64,000 bases of DNA from Bedellia somnulentella (GCA_963576735.1 OY755191.1:9701608-9765607); one strand, 5' to 3'. Numbered from the stretch's first letter, positions 12,763 to 23,298 are shown. Notes: generated by a model not told the origin, from the sequence alone. Program-made: numbers and translations.

Positions 12763-12889
12763 AACTAGCTTTTTGCCCGCGACTACGTCCGCGTTGACTA
12801 CATTTTGTTGCACCCAGTTTACATCCAAAATACCAAACACTATATTAACTTCTATTTTTTTATTAGTTGTAAAAGATATAAAATAATTG

Positions 12890-13035
12890 AGGCATTTTAA
12901 GTGATTATTGGGCTATGCAGTTGGAGACCCGTTTGACTACCTTTTCCCCATTCAACTTCCAAAAGTGGATAAAGAATTACTATCTCTGAAGCTGTGGCTA
13001 CCCTTTTTTGGGATTTATAGCCCTCAGTATATACA
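12890..13035 (+). repeat. SINE-A, 5'-truncated
   Basis: Starts at TTTTAAGTGATTATTGGGC, continues through CAGTTGGAGACCCG and CTGTGGCTACCC, and ends TATAGCCCTCAGTATATAC. Confidence 0.65.
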
Positions 13036-13209
13036 TACTCATGAATGATCGATAGATGAATTTCATATATTCCTTTTTGTAGTGGTTATAACAGTCAATC
13101 GCATCAAATTTCTCGATACAGAGATGTCAAAAATCTCTTTACTAATATATGTACTTGATATTTCATAAGAATCATGAATCAAACCATTTTGTACCAAGTT
13201 TCTAGGTTA

Positions 13210-13290
13210 CATCCAATGTCTAATTCCTCGGCTCTGGCTACCCCTTATAAAGGAATTTATAGCCGTGAGTTTATGAATGTTTGTATGTTT
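13210..13290 (+). repeat. SINE-A 3' end only
   Basis: CTAATTCCTCGGCTCTGGC, then TATAGCCGTGAGTTTATG: the last ~70 bases of SINE-A. Confidence 0.7.
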
Positions 13291-13803
13291 CTAAGTTCAA
13301 AAATGAGAATATCTTTAGTAAGTATATATAGCAGTATATATAGCAGTTTCGCGCTGCGGTGGCGACCCGTTGGTGATTGTGTGAGAGTTTGTAGGCGATC
13401 AGTCATAGATGGCAGGTCTTAAAAAAAATGTAATTTTAAAATATTTACAAACTAATTGAACCGACAGCCTGAACTGAAGTATTTATAACAAATAAAAAAG
13501 AAATCACACGGCGATGTAGAAAGCAACTACACGCGCCATCTAATAATACAATTCATACATTAATAAGAATTTGGTTTGGAATGTTTCTATTCACCTCGCA
13601 TCACTAAACTTAGCGTGTCTATTCACCCCGGCGCGCTAAAAGGTTATGGTTCTTTGATGCTCCTGTGGGAACCCTTGCGAAATCCGGGATAAATGATATC
13701 CTATATGTTTGCCAAGTGTATAAGCTACATTCATGCCAAGTTTGATCAAGATCCGTCCGGTAGAATTAACGTGATAACGTGATACAGACAGATATTATTT
13801 TCA

Positions 13804-14377
13804 AAAATAATTTTTAACAAAAAGAAAACCGACTTCATAGAAAAACAACCGAAAATAAAAAATCTAGTACTAAAAAGTACGAAATAAGTTTTTTAATTGA
13901 ATATGAGTACTGTGATTGATACCTTAGCAATTTCTTTATTCCACACGCGTCAGTTCAACCTACCTAAATATTGCAATTCTCTTAAATTAATTTGTGAGCC
14001 GGTGCCAGCCTCGATGATTATTGATAATAAGAAGTGTGTATTTCGCACTTCATATACATGTAAAATGTAGGGTACCTTGTAGTTGTAGGGTAAATTGATT
14101 TTTGTACGATATAATATTTTTTAGATTGTAATAATCAGAGATAGATAGCAGGGTGAATTTACTTTGGTTTGTCTGGCATCGACTCAAAAATTAATTTAAG
14201 AGAATTGTAATATTTAGGTAGGTTGAACTGACGCGTGTGGAATAAAGAAATTGCTAAGGTATCAATCACAGTACTCATATTCAATTAAAAAACTTATTTC
14301 GTACTTTTTAGTACTAGATTGTTTATTTTCGGTTGTTTTTCTATGAAGTCGGTTTTCTTTTTGTTAAAAATTATTTT
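13804..14377. mobile_element. 574 bp fold-back element, 190 bp arms
   Basis: Arms at 13804-13993 and 14188-14377 are inverted copies that differ at only a few positions, with a 194-base spacer. Each outer end carries AAAATAATTTTTAAC then AAGAAAACCGACTTCATAG. Landmarks in both arms are CCACACGCGTCAGTTC and CTAGTACTAAAAAGTACG. No coding potential. It could be a MITE or a recent inverted duplication; no TSD was evident. Confidence 0.85.
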
Positions 14378-14577
14378 ATTTTACGAGTTTTAGAGATGGG
14401 TAGACCTGGCAAAGATGCCTCTCGGATGAGGAAGCGACAATTACTGTATTATTCTTCGTATTTCCGGTATTTCTATTATAGTACGATATTAAATAGGCTC
14501 AACCATATGTAACCTTACATTGTTCTTAAAATCCTTCGAAAGGCGATGGTCTTCAATTCTACATCTCAAGAAAGACT

Positions 14578-14748
14578 CAAACGCTCACGCCGAATATCCC
14601 TGAAGGGGTTAGCAGAGGTAGTAATACTTCTGAATATCACGTGGCATTGTCACCTGTTGTTCAGAGTACCCACGATTTATTAGGCAGTGTTCTCACGTTA
14701 TACAGGGCAGGCCTATCGGCGTTTTGAACAAATACACTGTCACATAAT
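14578..14748 (-). mobile_element. SINE-T, 5'-truncated
   Basis: Reverse SINE-T beginning CTCACGCCGAATATCCC and ending in CACTGTCACATAATTG, where the body stops short of the tRNA-like head. Confidence 0.75.
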
Positions 14749-14749
14749 T

Positions 14750-15263
14750 GTGAGTTTCGACAGTCCCCTCGATTTCCTGGAATGCCATCATCAGATCCTG
14801 GTCTCATGGTACTTTCTCGGTAACAATAACATAACAAAAGAAATGTTTAGTAAACCTATACTTCTCTTCATAAAAGCTACGAAGAGGAGTATAAATCTAT
14901 ATAGAATGTGGAAAGGACTGTTTCCTAATACCTAGTGATTGAGGATCCACACCTTCTATCATCAGCTCAGCAGCATAACGATATGATTTTCAGAAGCAAA
15001 TGCCAATATAAGTTCAGAAAATATGTAAAACGCGGTACATTTGCCTATAAAATTTGAGGGTTCCCCTCGATTTCTCCAGGATCCCATCATCAGACCCTGA
15101 TATCCTCATCATGGTACCAATCCGGGAGTATCTTCTGTCGAATAAAAAAATAATAATCAAAATCGGTTCATAAATGGCGAAGTAATCGGCGAACATACAT
15201 AAAAAAAAAAAATATATACCGGTCGAATTGAGAACACTCCTTTTTTTGAAGTCGGTTAAAAAG
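14750..15263 (-). repeat. Repeat ending in the ACCGACTTC terminus
   Basis: Contains two related segments (14755-14820 and 15053-15130) with CCCTCGATTTC and CATCATCAGA, and ends at 15203-15263 with the complement of AACCGACTTCAAAAAAAGG. The short open frames here come from the repeat and show no protein family. Confidence 0.55.
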
Positions 15264-16938
15264 TACAAAATTGGCTTCAGTATCGAAAATAACCGGTTTT
15301 AATTTTTTTTTCTTCAACGTACAGTTTTGACCACATTATCTTATCCCTTTTTTACTACTAAACGTAGCCCAGGATTTCGTCACATTATTACACTAACTTG
15401 AAACCAAAACACACCAATGTTTGTCCCAAATCTCTTACCTGAATCGATTGAACAACACAAAAAACCTATGCGAAGTTTCCGAAACTTCTTTTGCGTGTCT
15501 CGTAATATTACTTTTGGCGGCTGTTGTAAATAGGTTAGAATTTTTTAAGCGTCTCAGGCTTAACCCTCATAACTTTGGATGGAAGTGGGGTCTGAATTAC
15601 CGGGGCCTGCGCGGCCGTGTGCGACCAGCCGTGGCCGTGGGAATAACTTCCATTTTAGGGTTGAAACTGTTAAAGCCTAAATCAAGTACTTTACTTTTGT
15701 CGTCTTTATTTAAGTGCTGTTATTTTTGGCTCTTGGTCTTTAGTATTTTAAAATGCTGAAAGAATTTTATGGCATGGATTTGGGAAAAGATTTCAGTTGC
15801 TTTAGGACTTCATAATTATTCAGAAGTTGTCATTCATTCATGATTCTTTTTAAATGAAAATACAATAAGTATATTTTAGAAATAGGACTAAGCTTTTGAA
15901 GTACTTACTACTTTACCTTTTCGAGTGTTATATTAATGAATTTGTACTATTTAGTAGCCTTACGTACAAACCTAAATTTTATACGAATCATGAATTCGTA
16001 CATTTTGTTAAAATTGGTATAAAAGCACTGACAATGTAAGTAATGGAATTCTCGAAGCAAACATCTCTACAATTGAGTTTTCACCTCTTCTGTAGCCTTA
16101 ACGTTTTCTCACCCATTTACCTTTTATTTCATTCTTATTCCGTGGGAGTTTATTGCCTCTGTTAATACAGTTTTTGCAAATTTATTTTCTTATGACGGAT
16201 TCATTGTGTTTTCTAACTAGGAGATTGAACTGCCAAGTAGATAAAAAACTCTTTATTGCAATTACTTACGGACTTTTATTCATGGGTTTAATCCTTTAAA
16301 ACTTAAGCACCTTTTGAAGTTCCTAACGAATAAAACAATCGTTGGTGATGGGAAAGGCATGCTTATAACTTGACAATCAATGGAATAGAGCCTCATTTAT
16401 CAAAGTTCGTTAAATCTTGTGGATTGGAACACGATTTTATTCTCCCATTTTTATGTACAATACCTTTTTAATTAACCTCAAAAAGTCGTGTCAACGTTAT
16501 CTGCCGATAATGTAAAGCGGCGCGAAGTTTTATGCAAAAATAATTTTTGGTTTTCCATAATGGATATGTCACTACTCCGACAGCTCTCTAGATAAGTGCG
16601 TGACACTGTGAAATAACCTTTATAATTACGAGCATTGGGTTGAATTTCTGATTTACTAACTTTTATTTCTGGCGAATGCCACCGCGTAATTTGATGCTGG
16701 CATAAATTTCGCAGTTTTGGGAACACCTGCCACAAAACTTGACAAGTTAAAAGTCTATGGAGTAATGTAGGTAATTATCCAAATTTTAAATTATCTTTTT
16801 AAAGGATATGCTGGATGAAAAGTGAGGTTTTAAAATATTTATTTGGGTTGCCTAATGAAACATGTACATGAAACGTATAGAATAAGTTATACTGTAGTTT
16901 GACTACTGAATTTAAGATTGATGTGTAAGAGTAACTTT
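15264..16938. other. Intron-like DNA, unexplained GC-rich patch
   Basis: No exon recognised. A GC-rich run at 15600-15645 (CGGGGCCTGCGCGGCCG) stands out from the AT-rich surroundings. Open frames at 15421 (+) and 16478 (-) match no family I know. Confidence 0.35.
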
Positions 16939-17345
16939 GCTTATTAAATTCTGTGTTAGCAAAATTCTGTTTGTTTTGACAAGCAGATACAAAAAGGATA
17001 AAATTAACCGCATTCCTAATTCAATAGTTAATAACAAAGTTACCAGAGCGACATAAGTTGAGTAGATGTGCAAGCTCGTACTGATACATAAAACTACACT
17101 ACACCCAAATTTCAGCTACTTAGCCTTAGGTTAATTAATAGGAATAAGCTCCACTCTGGCATGAGATAACTGGACTGCATTTAAGATTTTCATATTGTCA
17201 GTACAACTACTTATTAAATTTCATGTAATCAAAATTCTGTTTGTTTCTCAAAATGTAAAATTAACCGCATTCCTAATTCAATAGTTAATTACAAAGTTAC
17301 CAGGGCGACATAAGTTCAGTAGGAGTGCAAGTCGTGGCGGGCAGT
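16939..17345. repeat. Direct duplication, ~140 bp units
   Basis: 16939-17083 and 17212-17345 share TTATTAAATT, AAAATTCTGTTTGTTT, AAATTAACCGCATTCCTAAT and GCGACATAAGTT in the same order, 273 bp apart. Divergence suggests an old local duplication. Confidence 0.8.
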
Positions 17346-18147
17346 GTACACTGTCGGTATTGCTTACGAACCATGTCCACACTTGAATATTCAAATTGGA
17401 GGCGAACAATAGACTCCTGTCCCGAGTCGCTACAGTCGAGTTTGGGTTACAACTACGTGATCTCATGTTATTTGGAATGACGTTATTTAGTTTCGGGCAA
17501 TGTGGTTTTGGAAAGTAAAGGTTGGGAGGGAATTGCGATGGAGTTACTAAAGGAGTAAATTTGTGAAATATTTATTTTTATTATGAAATTAAATGTATTC
17601 GTTGTATTTTTTATATAATACCTTTGAATTATGTATTCTATTTTTTCCATTTTGGCCACTTCATTATTGCTATATTACTATTATTACTTGTATGTACTAC
17701 GAATAATATGTGCACTTAAAATATTATGTCAATTTATTAACGTATCATTTATTCATATCGATATCTTACAATGGTTTCCCTAGTGAATGATTGTCTTGAT
17801 TGAGACACGAGCCGTAGGGAAATAGGCAATCAATTATTATTCCGTTGCATAATTAATTTAATTCAAAGCCTTGTCATGTTTGTAAGGTAATAAAAGTATA
17901 TATTCAGCTATTAGACAATCATATATATTATGTTTTATTTAAAAAGATACTGAGGAAATAAAGAGCTAGTCGGTTATTTTTTTAATAACTCTAATTCTAG
18001 ACTGATAATAAAACGACAGAAAAAATAAAATCAAATGTGAATTCCAAAAGAGGCTAAGGAAGTATGATTCTAAAGATCTGGATACCTATTTTTGCAATTT
18101 ATTTGTATGCATGCGTATTTTATATATATAATAGAACTTTAATTATT
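17346..18147. other. Intron-like DNA, no feature
   Basis: AT-rich DNA with no exon or dispersed repeat recognised. Confidence 0.4.
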
Positions 18148-18655
18148 AAGTCTCTAAGAAAAAATCAGAACGCACACACAAGTACAGTCGTCAAGAAACC
18201 TCGCAAAGGCTAACATAGACCCCCGCTTACTGCCTGCTGCACGTTTAAAGACCTGAAATAGCAGGGTTTTATATTATTATTAAAATAACATTAACCCCTT
18301 TCTTTCCGCGAGTGTCTTTTAAAGTAATTTTTGGAAGAATTGGGGCTTTTAAAGTAATTTTTGGGCGATGCGGTTGGAGACCTAGCACCAAGAACCTTAG
18401 TTTTACAATCTTTTCTCAACTCAAATTCCAAAAGTAGCTAAAAATATTTAATTCTAGCTACCTTTTTAGTGTTTATAGCGTGTTTGTATGTAAATATATA
18501 ATATATAAAAATGTATGTATCTAAATATAACTACATAACCAAGTCTCTAAGAGTAAATCCGAACGCACACAAGTACAGTCGTGACGAAACCTCGCAAAGG
18601 CTAACACAGACCCCCGCTTCCTGTCTGCTGCACGTTTAAAGACCTGGAATCGCTG
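18148..18655. repeat. Direct repeat pair around a SINE-A remnant
   Basis: About 110 bp units at 18148-18260 and 18539-18655 both contain AAGTCTCTAAGA, CACAAGTACAGTCGT, CCTCGCAAAGGCTAACA and CTGCACGTTTAAAGACCTG. A degenerate SINE-A lies between them. Confidence 0.85.
18285..18490 (+). repeat. Degenerate SINE-A
   Basis: TGGGCGATGCGGTTGGAGAC is intact, while the 5' head and 3' hairpin are damaged. The segment AAAGTAATTTTTGG is duplicated inside it. Confidence 0.7.
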
Positions 18656-18684
18656 AGCATTGTATTTGTCGTCGCTTTGTGGCT

Positions 18685-19235
18685 ATCTTTATTATATTCC
18701 TTCCTTTTTTACTGTGATACTCCTGCAAACTACTTTTTGGACTATTATTTCGTAGGATAATTTAGACGCAGTTTTAGTATTGTTGTCCAGTAGCTATTTC
18801 TAACTAAATCCTCAGATTAAAAAAGTATCATGCAATAGGGAATCAGTGGTTATGGGAAACATACAATATGATTTTTGCAAAATACTTTTTGGACTATTAT
18901 TTCGTAGGATAATTTAGACGCAGTTTTAGTATTGTTATTCAGCTATTTATAATAAAATCCTCAGCAAAATTATATTGTGTAATTTAGAATTATTGGCTAT
19001 GGGACACATCAAAATTGTATCCAGATTCAAATGATTTTGATAACTTGTATTTATTATATTCCTGCCTTTTTTACTGTGATACTCCTGCAAACTACTTTTT
19101 GGACTATTATTTCGTAGGATAATTTAGACGCAGTTTTAGTATTGTTATTCAGCTATTTCTAATTAGATCCTTAGCTTAAAAAAGTATCGTGAAATAGGGA
19201 ATCAGTGGTTATGGGAAACATACAATATGATTTTT
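18685..19235. repeat. Tandem repeat, three ~180 bp units
   Basis: Three successive units share ACTTTTTGGACTATTATTTC, GTAGGATAATTTAGACGC and AGTTTTAGTATTGTT. Units 1 and 3 also share ACTGTGATACTCCTGCAAAC and AATCAGTGGTTATGGGAAAC. Unit 2 is more diverged. Confidence 0.9.
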
Positions 19236-19300
19236 GAAAACTTCACATTGTATAAATTAAGCTTTCCAAGTTGGGTAAAGTTACGTCTCAAATAGTTTAG

Positions 19301-19820
19301 AATAGCTACGTCCACACTGTGCCTTTTCATCTTCAACTTTCGTCTTCATCTTTCTATTCAACTTTCAATTGACGCTTACAATAAGTGAATGCGTTAATTG
19401 AAACCAACACCATACTTTATTCGTAGTTTGAGTTTCTGTTGGAAACATGTGCGACGACAATATTTTACTTGGGGGAATATATGCAGCTTACTTGGTCATA
19501 AGAAATTCCAGAAAAAAAAAACATCGTTCCTCTTTACTTTATTCGTGTAAAGTTTATTGTTAGGATCCCAGAGTTGTGGAAAGCTTCTGTAATCTTCAAT
19601 AAAACTTAATGTTAAATCTTTTTCCTCGTCCACCACCTTGATGTTGAACGCTATGACGCACAGAAATCCACCCGACTCCGGATAACTTGCAACACAGCGC
19701 GCGCTCCGCTTTCAACTGTCATCGCGCATGCATTAAGGGCATGCCTCACGTGCGCTGTTGACTGCGCTATGACGCATGCCCTTATTGAACAAAAAAAGGC
19801 ACAGTGTGGACGTAGCTATT
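19301..19820. mobile_element. 520 bp MITE with perfect 27 bp inverted ends
   Basis: 19301-19327 (AATAGCTACGTCCACACTGT...) and 19794-19820 are exact inverted copies. The interior has no transposase-like frame. Its right half is GC-rich, with GCATGC and GCGCGC palindromes. No clear TSD, so the superfamily is open. Confidence 0.85.
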
Positions 19821-19923
19821 AAGGTCTAAAGCCTCAATTTATCATATGCGTGATGTGTATTTCTGTCAAAGAATTTCATGGTTTTCACAGATTTACCTAT
19901 TATATAACAAGTTATAGAGGGCA

Positions 19924-20186
19924 GTGGCAGTCCGCCGTGTAGTGTCGGCTTAGAATAGCACTACCCCGTTTCTACCGATGTGTGTACGTAAGAGGCGACT
20001 AACGGTATTGGGGCTTTTAAGGGATTTTTGGGCGATGCGGTTGGAGACCCATCAGCAACACCTTTACTTTACCATCTTTTCCCCACTCAATTTTCCAAAA
20101 GTGGCTGAGGATTTTTCAATTCCTTAGCTCTGGCTACCCCTTCTAGGGATTTATAGCCGTGAGTATATGTATGTATATGTATGTAT
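19924..20186 (+). mobile_element. SINE-A, full-length copy
   Basis: Bounded by an exact 13 bp TSD, GTTATAGAGGGCA, at 19911-19923 and 20187-20199. It starts GTGGCAGTCCGCCGTGTAG, slightly longer at the 5' end than other copies, and has an intact 3' hairpin and TATG tail. Confidence 0.92.
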
Positions 20187-20199
20187 GTTATAGAGGGCA

Positions 20200-20660
20200 A
20201 ACAAATGGTGGGGTGTATTTTGTGTAACGTTCTATTTAATACACATTGTTACGGAATATTACAAAATCCTTATAGTCAATCAATCAATCACAACACGAAA
20301 TTATATTGTCTTGCGCTATCACGCTACCTCCACGCTATCAATCACGCATAATTAATTTACAATCTTATTATATTTTGTGAGTGTTTAGACATGTGTCAAT
20401 TTGTCGAGGTGTGGTGCCGAAGGAATTTTAAAAAATAATACTGTGTGGCCTTACTAATATTAAAATTATTTTGGGTTAAAGAATAACTATGCAGATTAAT
20501 AGGGGACGTATGAATATATTCGTCGGCCTAAGGCACTGAAAACGAATGCTATGTATTGTTATGAGAAGAACCCGTAAAAAACTCTTAAGACACGGATTTT
20601 CTTAGACAGATTTCAATTTTAGTGTACATACAGTACATATTTATATAAACTAAGCATTTT
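20200..20660. other. Intron-like DNA, no feature
   Basis: No exon or repeat recognised apart from a short CAAT repeat near 20278. Confidence 0.4.
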
Positions 20661-20665
20661 CCCTA

Positions 20666-20716
20666 TTTGATCTAATAGTGTGTCAGTTACTAAAACTGAC
20701 ACACTATTAGATCAAA
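20666..20716. repeat. Perfect 23 bp hairpin, 5-base loop
   Basis: 20666-20688 (TTTGATCTAATAGTGTGTCA...) is the exact inverse complement of 20694-20716, with loop ACTAA. No T-run follows, so it is not a simple terminator. Confidence 0.9.
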
Positions 20717-20977
20717 TGTGTGTCTGAAAATATCCCTTTTAGAGCCCTGGTGACACCACGATGTATGAATTGACTTTAGTATGAGAACCAAGATGTTGAT
20801 AAAATGATCGCCAATAATAGAAACAAGCATTTTCACTTACAACCGAACCCGTATATAAATGTTAAGAACATCACCTCACTTAACAGCTGCTCACACCCTT
20901 ACGTCAAATATACTGAGAGAAATAGAGACGGAACTTCCAACGTTAAGATAGTTTAATAATGCAGAACTTAGTAGCTT

Positions 20978-21106
20978 ATACTCACGCCCATTATTCCCAT
21001 TGGGGTAGGCAGAGACTATCGATGGCTACTTTGTACGATCTTGAAAAATCTCTCTTGCTTTCCTTAGATTTATTATTCTACCCATACATGCTCGTTTTTA
21101 ATTTTA
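20978..21106 (-). mobile_element. LINE-G 3' end fragment
   Basis: Reverse LINE-G end with ACTCACGCCCATTATTCCC, TTGGGGTAGGCAGAGAC and decayed ORF. Confidence 0.7.
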
Positions 21107-21108
21107 TA

Positions 21109-21142
21109 AAGCAAGTTGTAAGATAGTATTTACAACTTGCTT
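21109..21142. repeat. 13 bp hairpin
   Basis: AAGCAAGTTGTAA (21109-21121) pairs perfectly with TTACAACTTGCTT (21130-21142) around an 8-base loop, directly beside the LINE-G fragment. Confidence 0.8.
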
Positions 21143-21842
21143 ACTCATAATTTTTTCAACAAAATTAAAATATTAACAGCAAATTTTAAAAATATTAAGT
21201 TCACATTTACCTATATTCTATTTATATCAACTACATGAATACAGAGTTCAATATGACCTATTTTCGACTGAATCAATTTTTTTCAAGTATTTTTTCCTAA
21301 TGTTTTATATTTAGTTTGCTTCTTCTGTACAGCAAATAAATGTCTTTCTTTATTCCTTTCTATGTCGGTTTAAATCATAATGGATAAAACAAATTTAGCA
21401 TTAATCCTTACAACTTAACACAGTTCTACCAAGCAAAGCCTCTCGGATATAATCTAACTAACCGACACAAAGTGGGCACAAACTGGGCACAAAGGCATTC
21501 GGTCTAGAACAGAATCTTAGCCAGCAATGCTTTGATAGTCCATCGAATGAAAATAGATAGGATATAGTCTAGTTCATATTGATTTAGTGTTGTTAGATTC
21601 GAGAAATGTTTCTGAAAATAATATTCATAGTCGTTTGTTTTGGTAACTAAATGTTTAAAGTTCAAACAAAAAACCGCAGTTTTCTGTCATAAATGTATTC
21701 GTTAGAAAAATATTCTTGCCATATATTAAAGCGTAAAAAGTTTGGTAGATCAGTAGAGAGTACAATATTAGATCATTATAAAAGCCTATTTATGTCCCTA
21801 CCCCAACGGGGGGCTGAAGTCTACCCTAAATAGTGTAAGCTA
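21143..21842. other. Intron-like DNA, no feature
   Basis: No exon or repeat recognised. Confidence 0.4.
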
Positions 21843-22106
21843 TACATACGTATACTCACGGCCACAAACTATATAGAGATCTCACGGCTATAAATCCATA
21901 GAAGGGGTAGCTAGAGCTTCGGGATAAGAAATTTCTCAGTTACCTTTGGAAGTTGAGAAGGAAAACTATTTTAATATTAAGGTTATTGGTGATGAGTCTC
22001 CAACCGCATCGCCCAACAATCACTTAAAATACCCTAATACCCTCTCCTCTTACGAACCCCCACGGGTAGAAAGGGGTTGTGCTATTCTGAGCCGACACTA
22101 CACAAC
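21843..22106 (-). mobile_element. SINE-A copy
   Basis: Reverse SINE-A from a CATA tail to GAGCCGACACTACACAAC. The 3' tail region is duplicated (two TCACGGC segments about 40 bases apart). Confidence 0.8.
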
Positions 22107-22282
22107 TTAGGCCATGGACCACCGTACTGGCCTAGTTTAGATTGACAGACAGACAGACCCAAATAGGTAAAAGCAGATTTAAACCTATTACACTATTAAT
22201 CGTCAAAACTACCAAACCGTATTACAAGACATAAAGAAATTGTCATAGTAATATTAGGTAAAGCGACCGTTATGGCTGTTCT

Positions 22283-22395
22283 CTTATGAATAAATATTAG
22301 ACATTTCACACAAGTGGCTCTGGAATCTCCTGCGTAAACATTTGTCATTTCAGCTCGGGGGATATGTTGTACTGAATTCTGCTGGTTATTTTGCA
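22283..22395. repeat. Source-like segment of the chimeric SINE-A 5' end
   Basis: 22301-22333 (ACATTTCACACAAGTGGCTC...) matches 22841-22873 with one difference. The reverse strand has a 66-codon open frame through it, not recognised as a known family. Confidence 0.55.
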
Positions 22396-22830
22396 TGTAG
22401 AATGAGCTTTTAGGATGATTTTTGCTAGGCTTTATTTGTACCTATTTAAAAGATATTTGATTGCTTAATTTGTTTTTTTAGAAAATTGTTTAACAAACAA
22501 CAATTTTTTATCTTCTATGAAATATAAAAGATAGTTTATTTCAATATAAATTCTAAAATGTGTATATAGTCGTGATGTGGCGCCTTATATTATGATCATT
22601 TAATTGCATAAATTTTAATTTATTTTATATAAGAAAGACCTAGTAGACGAGTATTGTAATGATATTTATTATTCATGGCTTTCTACGAGTTAACAAAAAT
22701 ATAAATAAAATAATCTAGTGAAACAAAAACTACCTGCGTATTAATTACCTGTGTATGAAGTTAATTTCAAAAGTTAAAAATGCCATTCCTAAAAGCTCTG
22801 GCATTAAAAAGCTCAGTATTTTTATGTTTT
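22396..22830. other. Intron-like DNA, no feature
   Basis: AT-rich DNA with no exon or repeat recognised. Confidence 0.4.
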
Positions 22831-22841
22831 TATTTAATAGA

Positions 22842-23119
22842 CATTTCACACGAGTGGCTCTGGAATCTCCTGCTGTGTAGTGTCGGCTTAGAATAGCACT
22901 ACCCCATTTCTTCCGGTGGATGTAAGAGGCGACTAACGGTATTGGGGCTTTTAAGGGATTTTTGGGCGATGCGGTTGGGGACCCATCACCAACAACCTTT
23001 ATTTTACCATCTTTTCCCCACTCAACTTCCAAAAGTGGCTGAGGAATTTCTAATTCCTTAGCTCTGGCTACCCCTTCTAGGGATTTATAGCCGTGAGTAT
23101 ATGTATGAATGTATGTATG
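22842..23119 (+). mobile_element. Chimeric SINE-A with extra 5' sequence
   Basis: Exact 11 bp TSD TATTTAATAGA at 22831-22841 and 23120-23130. The first ~29 bases (CATTTCACACGAGTGGCTCT...) are absent from other SINE-A copies, which start at the following TGCTGTGTAG. The 3' hairpin and tail are intact. Confidence 0.9.
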
Positions 23120-23233
23120 TATTTAATAGAAATAAAACCTAGGATTTCCTTTACTTCTCTTTGTGATTTTATCTCATCCCTACTAATCTAAAAAATACGT
23201 ATACTTTTACGAATAAAATTATTTTTGTTTCAG

Positions 23234-23298
23234 TTCGGGAGCATTCGACACATCACACAAGATTAAGACATTCACGACATCTAGACTACGTGCACTCC
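23234..23298 (+). CDS. CadN2: Cadherin exon 2 (N-terminal linker before EC1)
   Basis: A strong acceptor (TTTTTGTTTCAG) and donor (GTAAGT) bound 65 bases. Only one frame avoids the early stop and joins the next exon: two bases, then codons REHSTHHTRLR...HLDYVHS. It ends on a codon boundary, matching the phase-0 start of exon 3. The basic, His-rich segment would lie just after a signal peptide, ahead of EC1. I accept it as coding from splice sites and phase, not from a remembered homologue. Confidence 0.65.

Larger units (their letters stand above)
12763..13800 (+). repeat. Dispersed 'CTAGCTTTTTGCCCGCG' element, interrupted
   Basis: It opens with ACTAGCTTTTTGCCCGCGAC at 12766 and ends near 13800 with CAAGTTTGATCAAGATCCG and ACGTGATACAGACAGA. 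These two ends are typical of a widespread arthropod repeat whose class I cannot fix. The interior is broken by SINE-A pieces and a GC-rich patch at 13350-13400. The fold-back at 13804 follows directly. Confidence 0.55.

Noticed and set aside
15421..15759. 112-codon open frame with a hydrophobic stretch, as a missing signal-peptide exon
   Set aside because: No acceptor in the right phase and no neural-cadherin resemblance. Composition looks accidental.
16478..16735. 85-codon reverse-strand frame
   Set aside because: No recognisable motif or splice pattern; likely chance.
22745..23032. 95-codon reverse frame
   Set aside because: It lies across the SINE-A copy and has no independent support.
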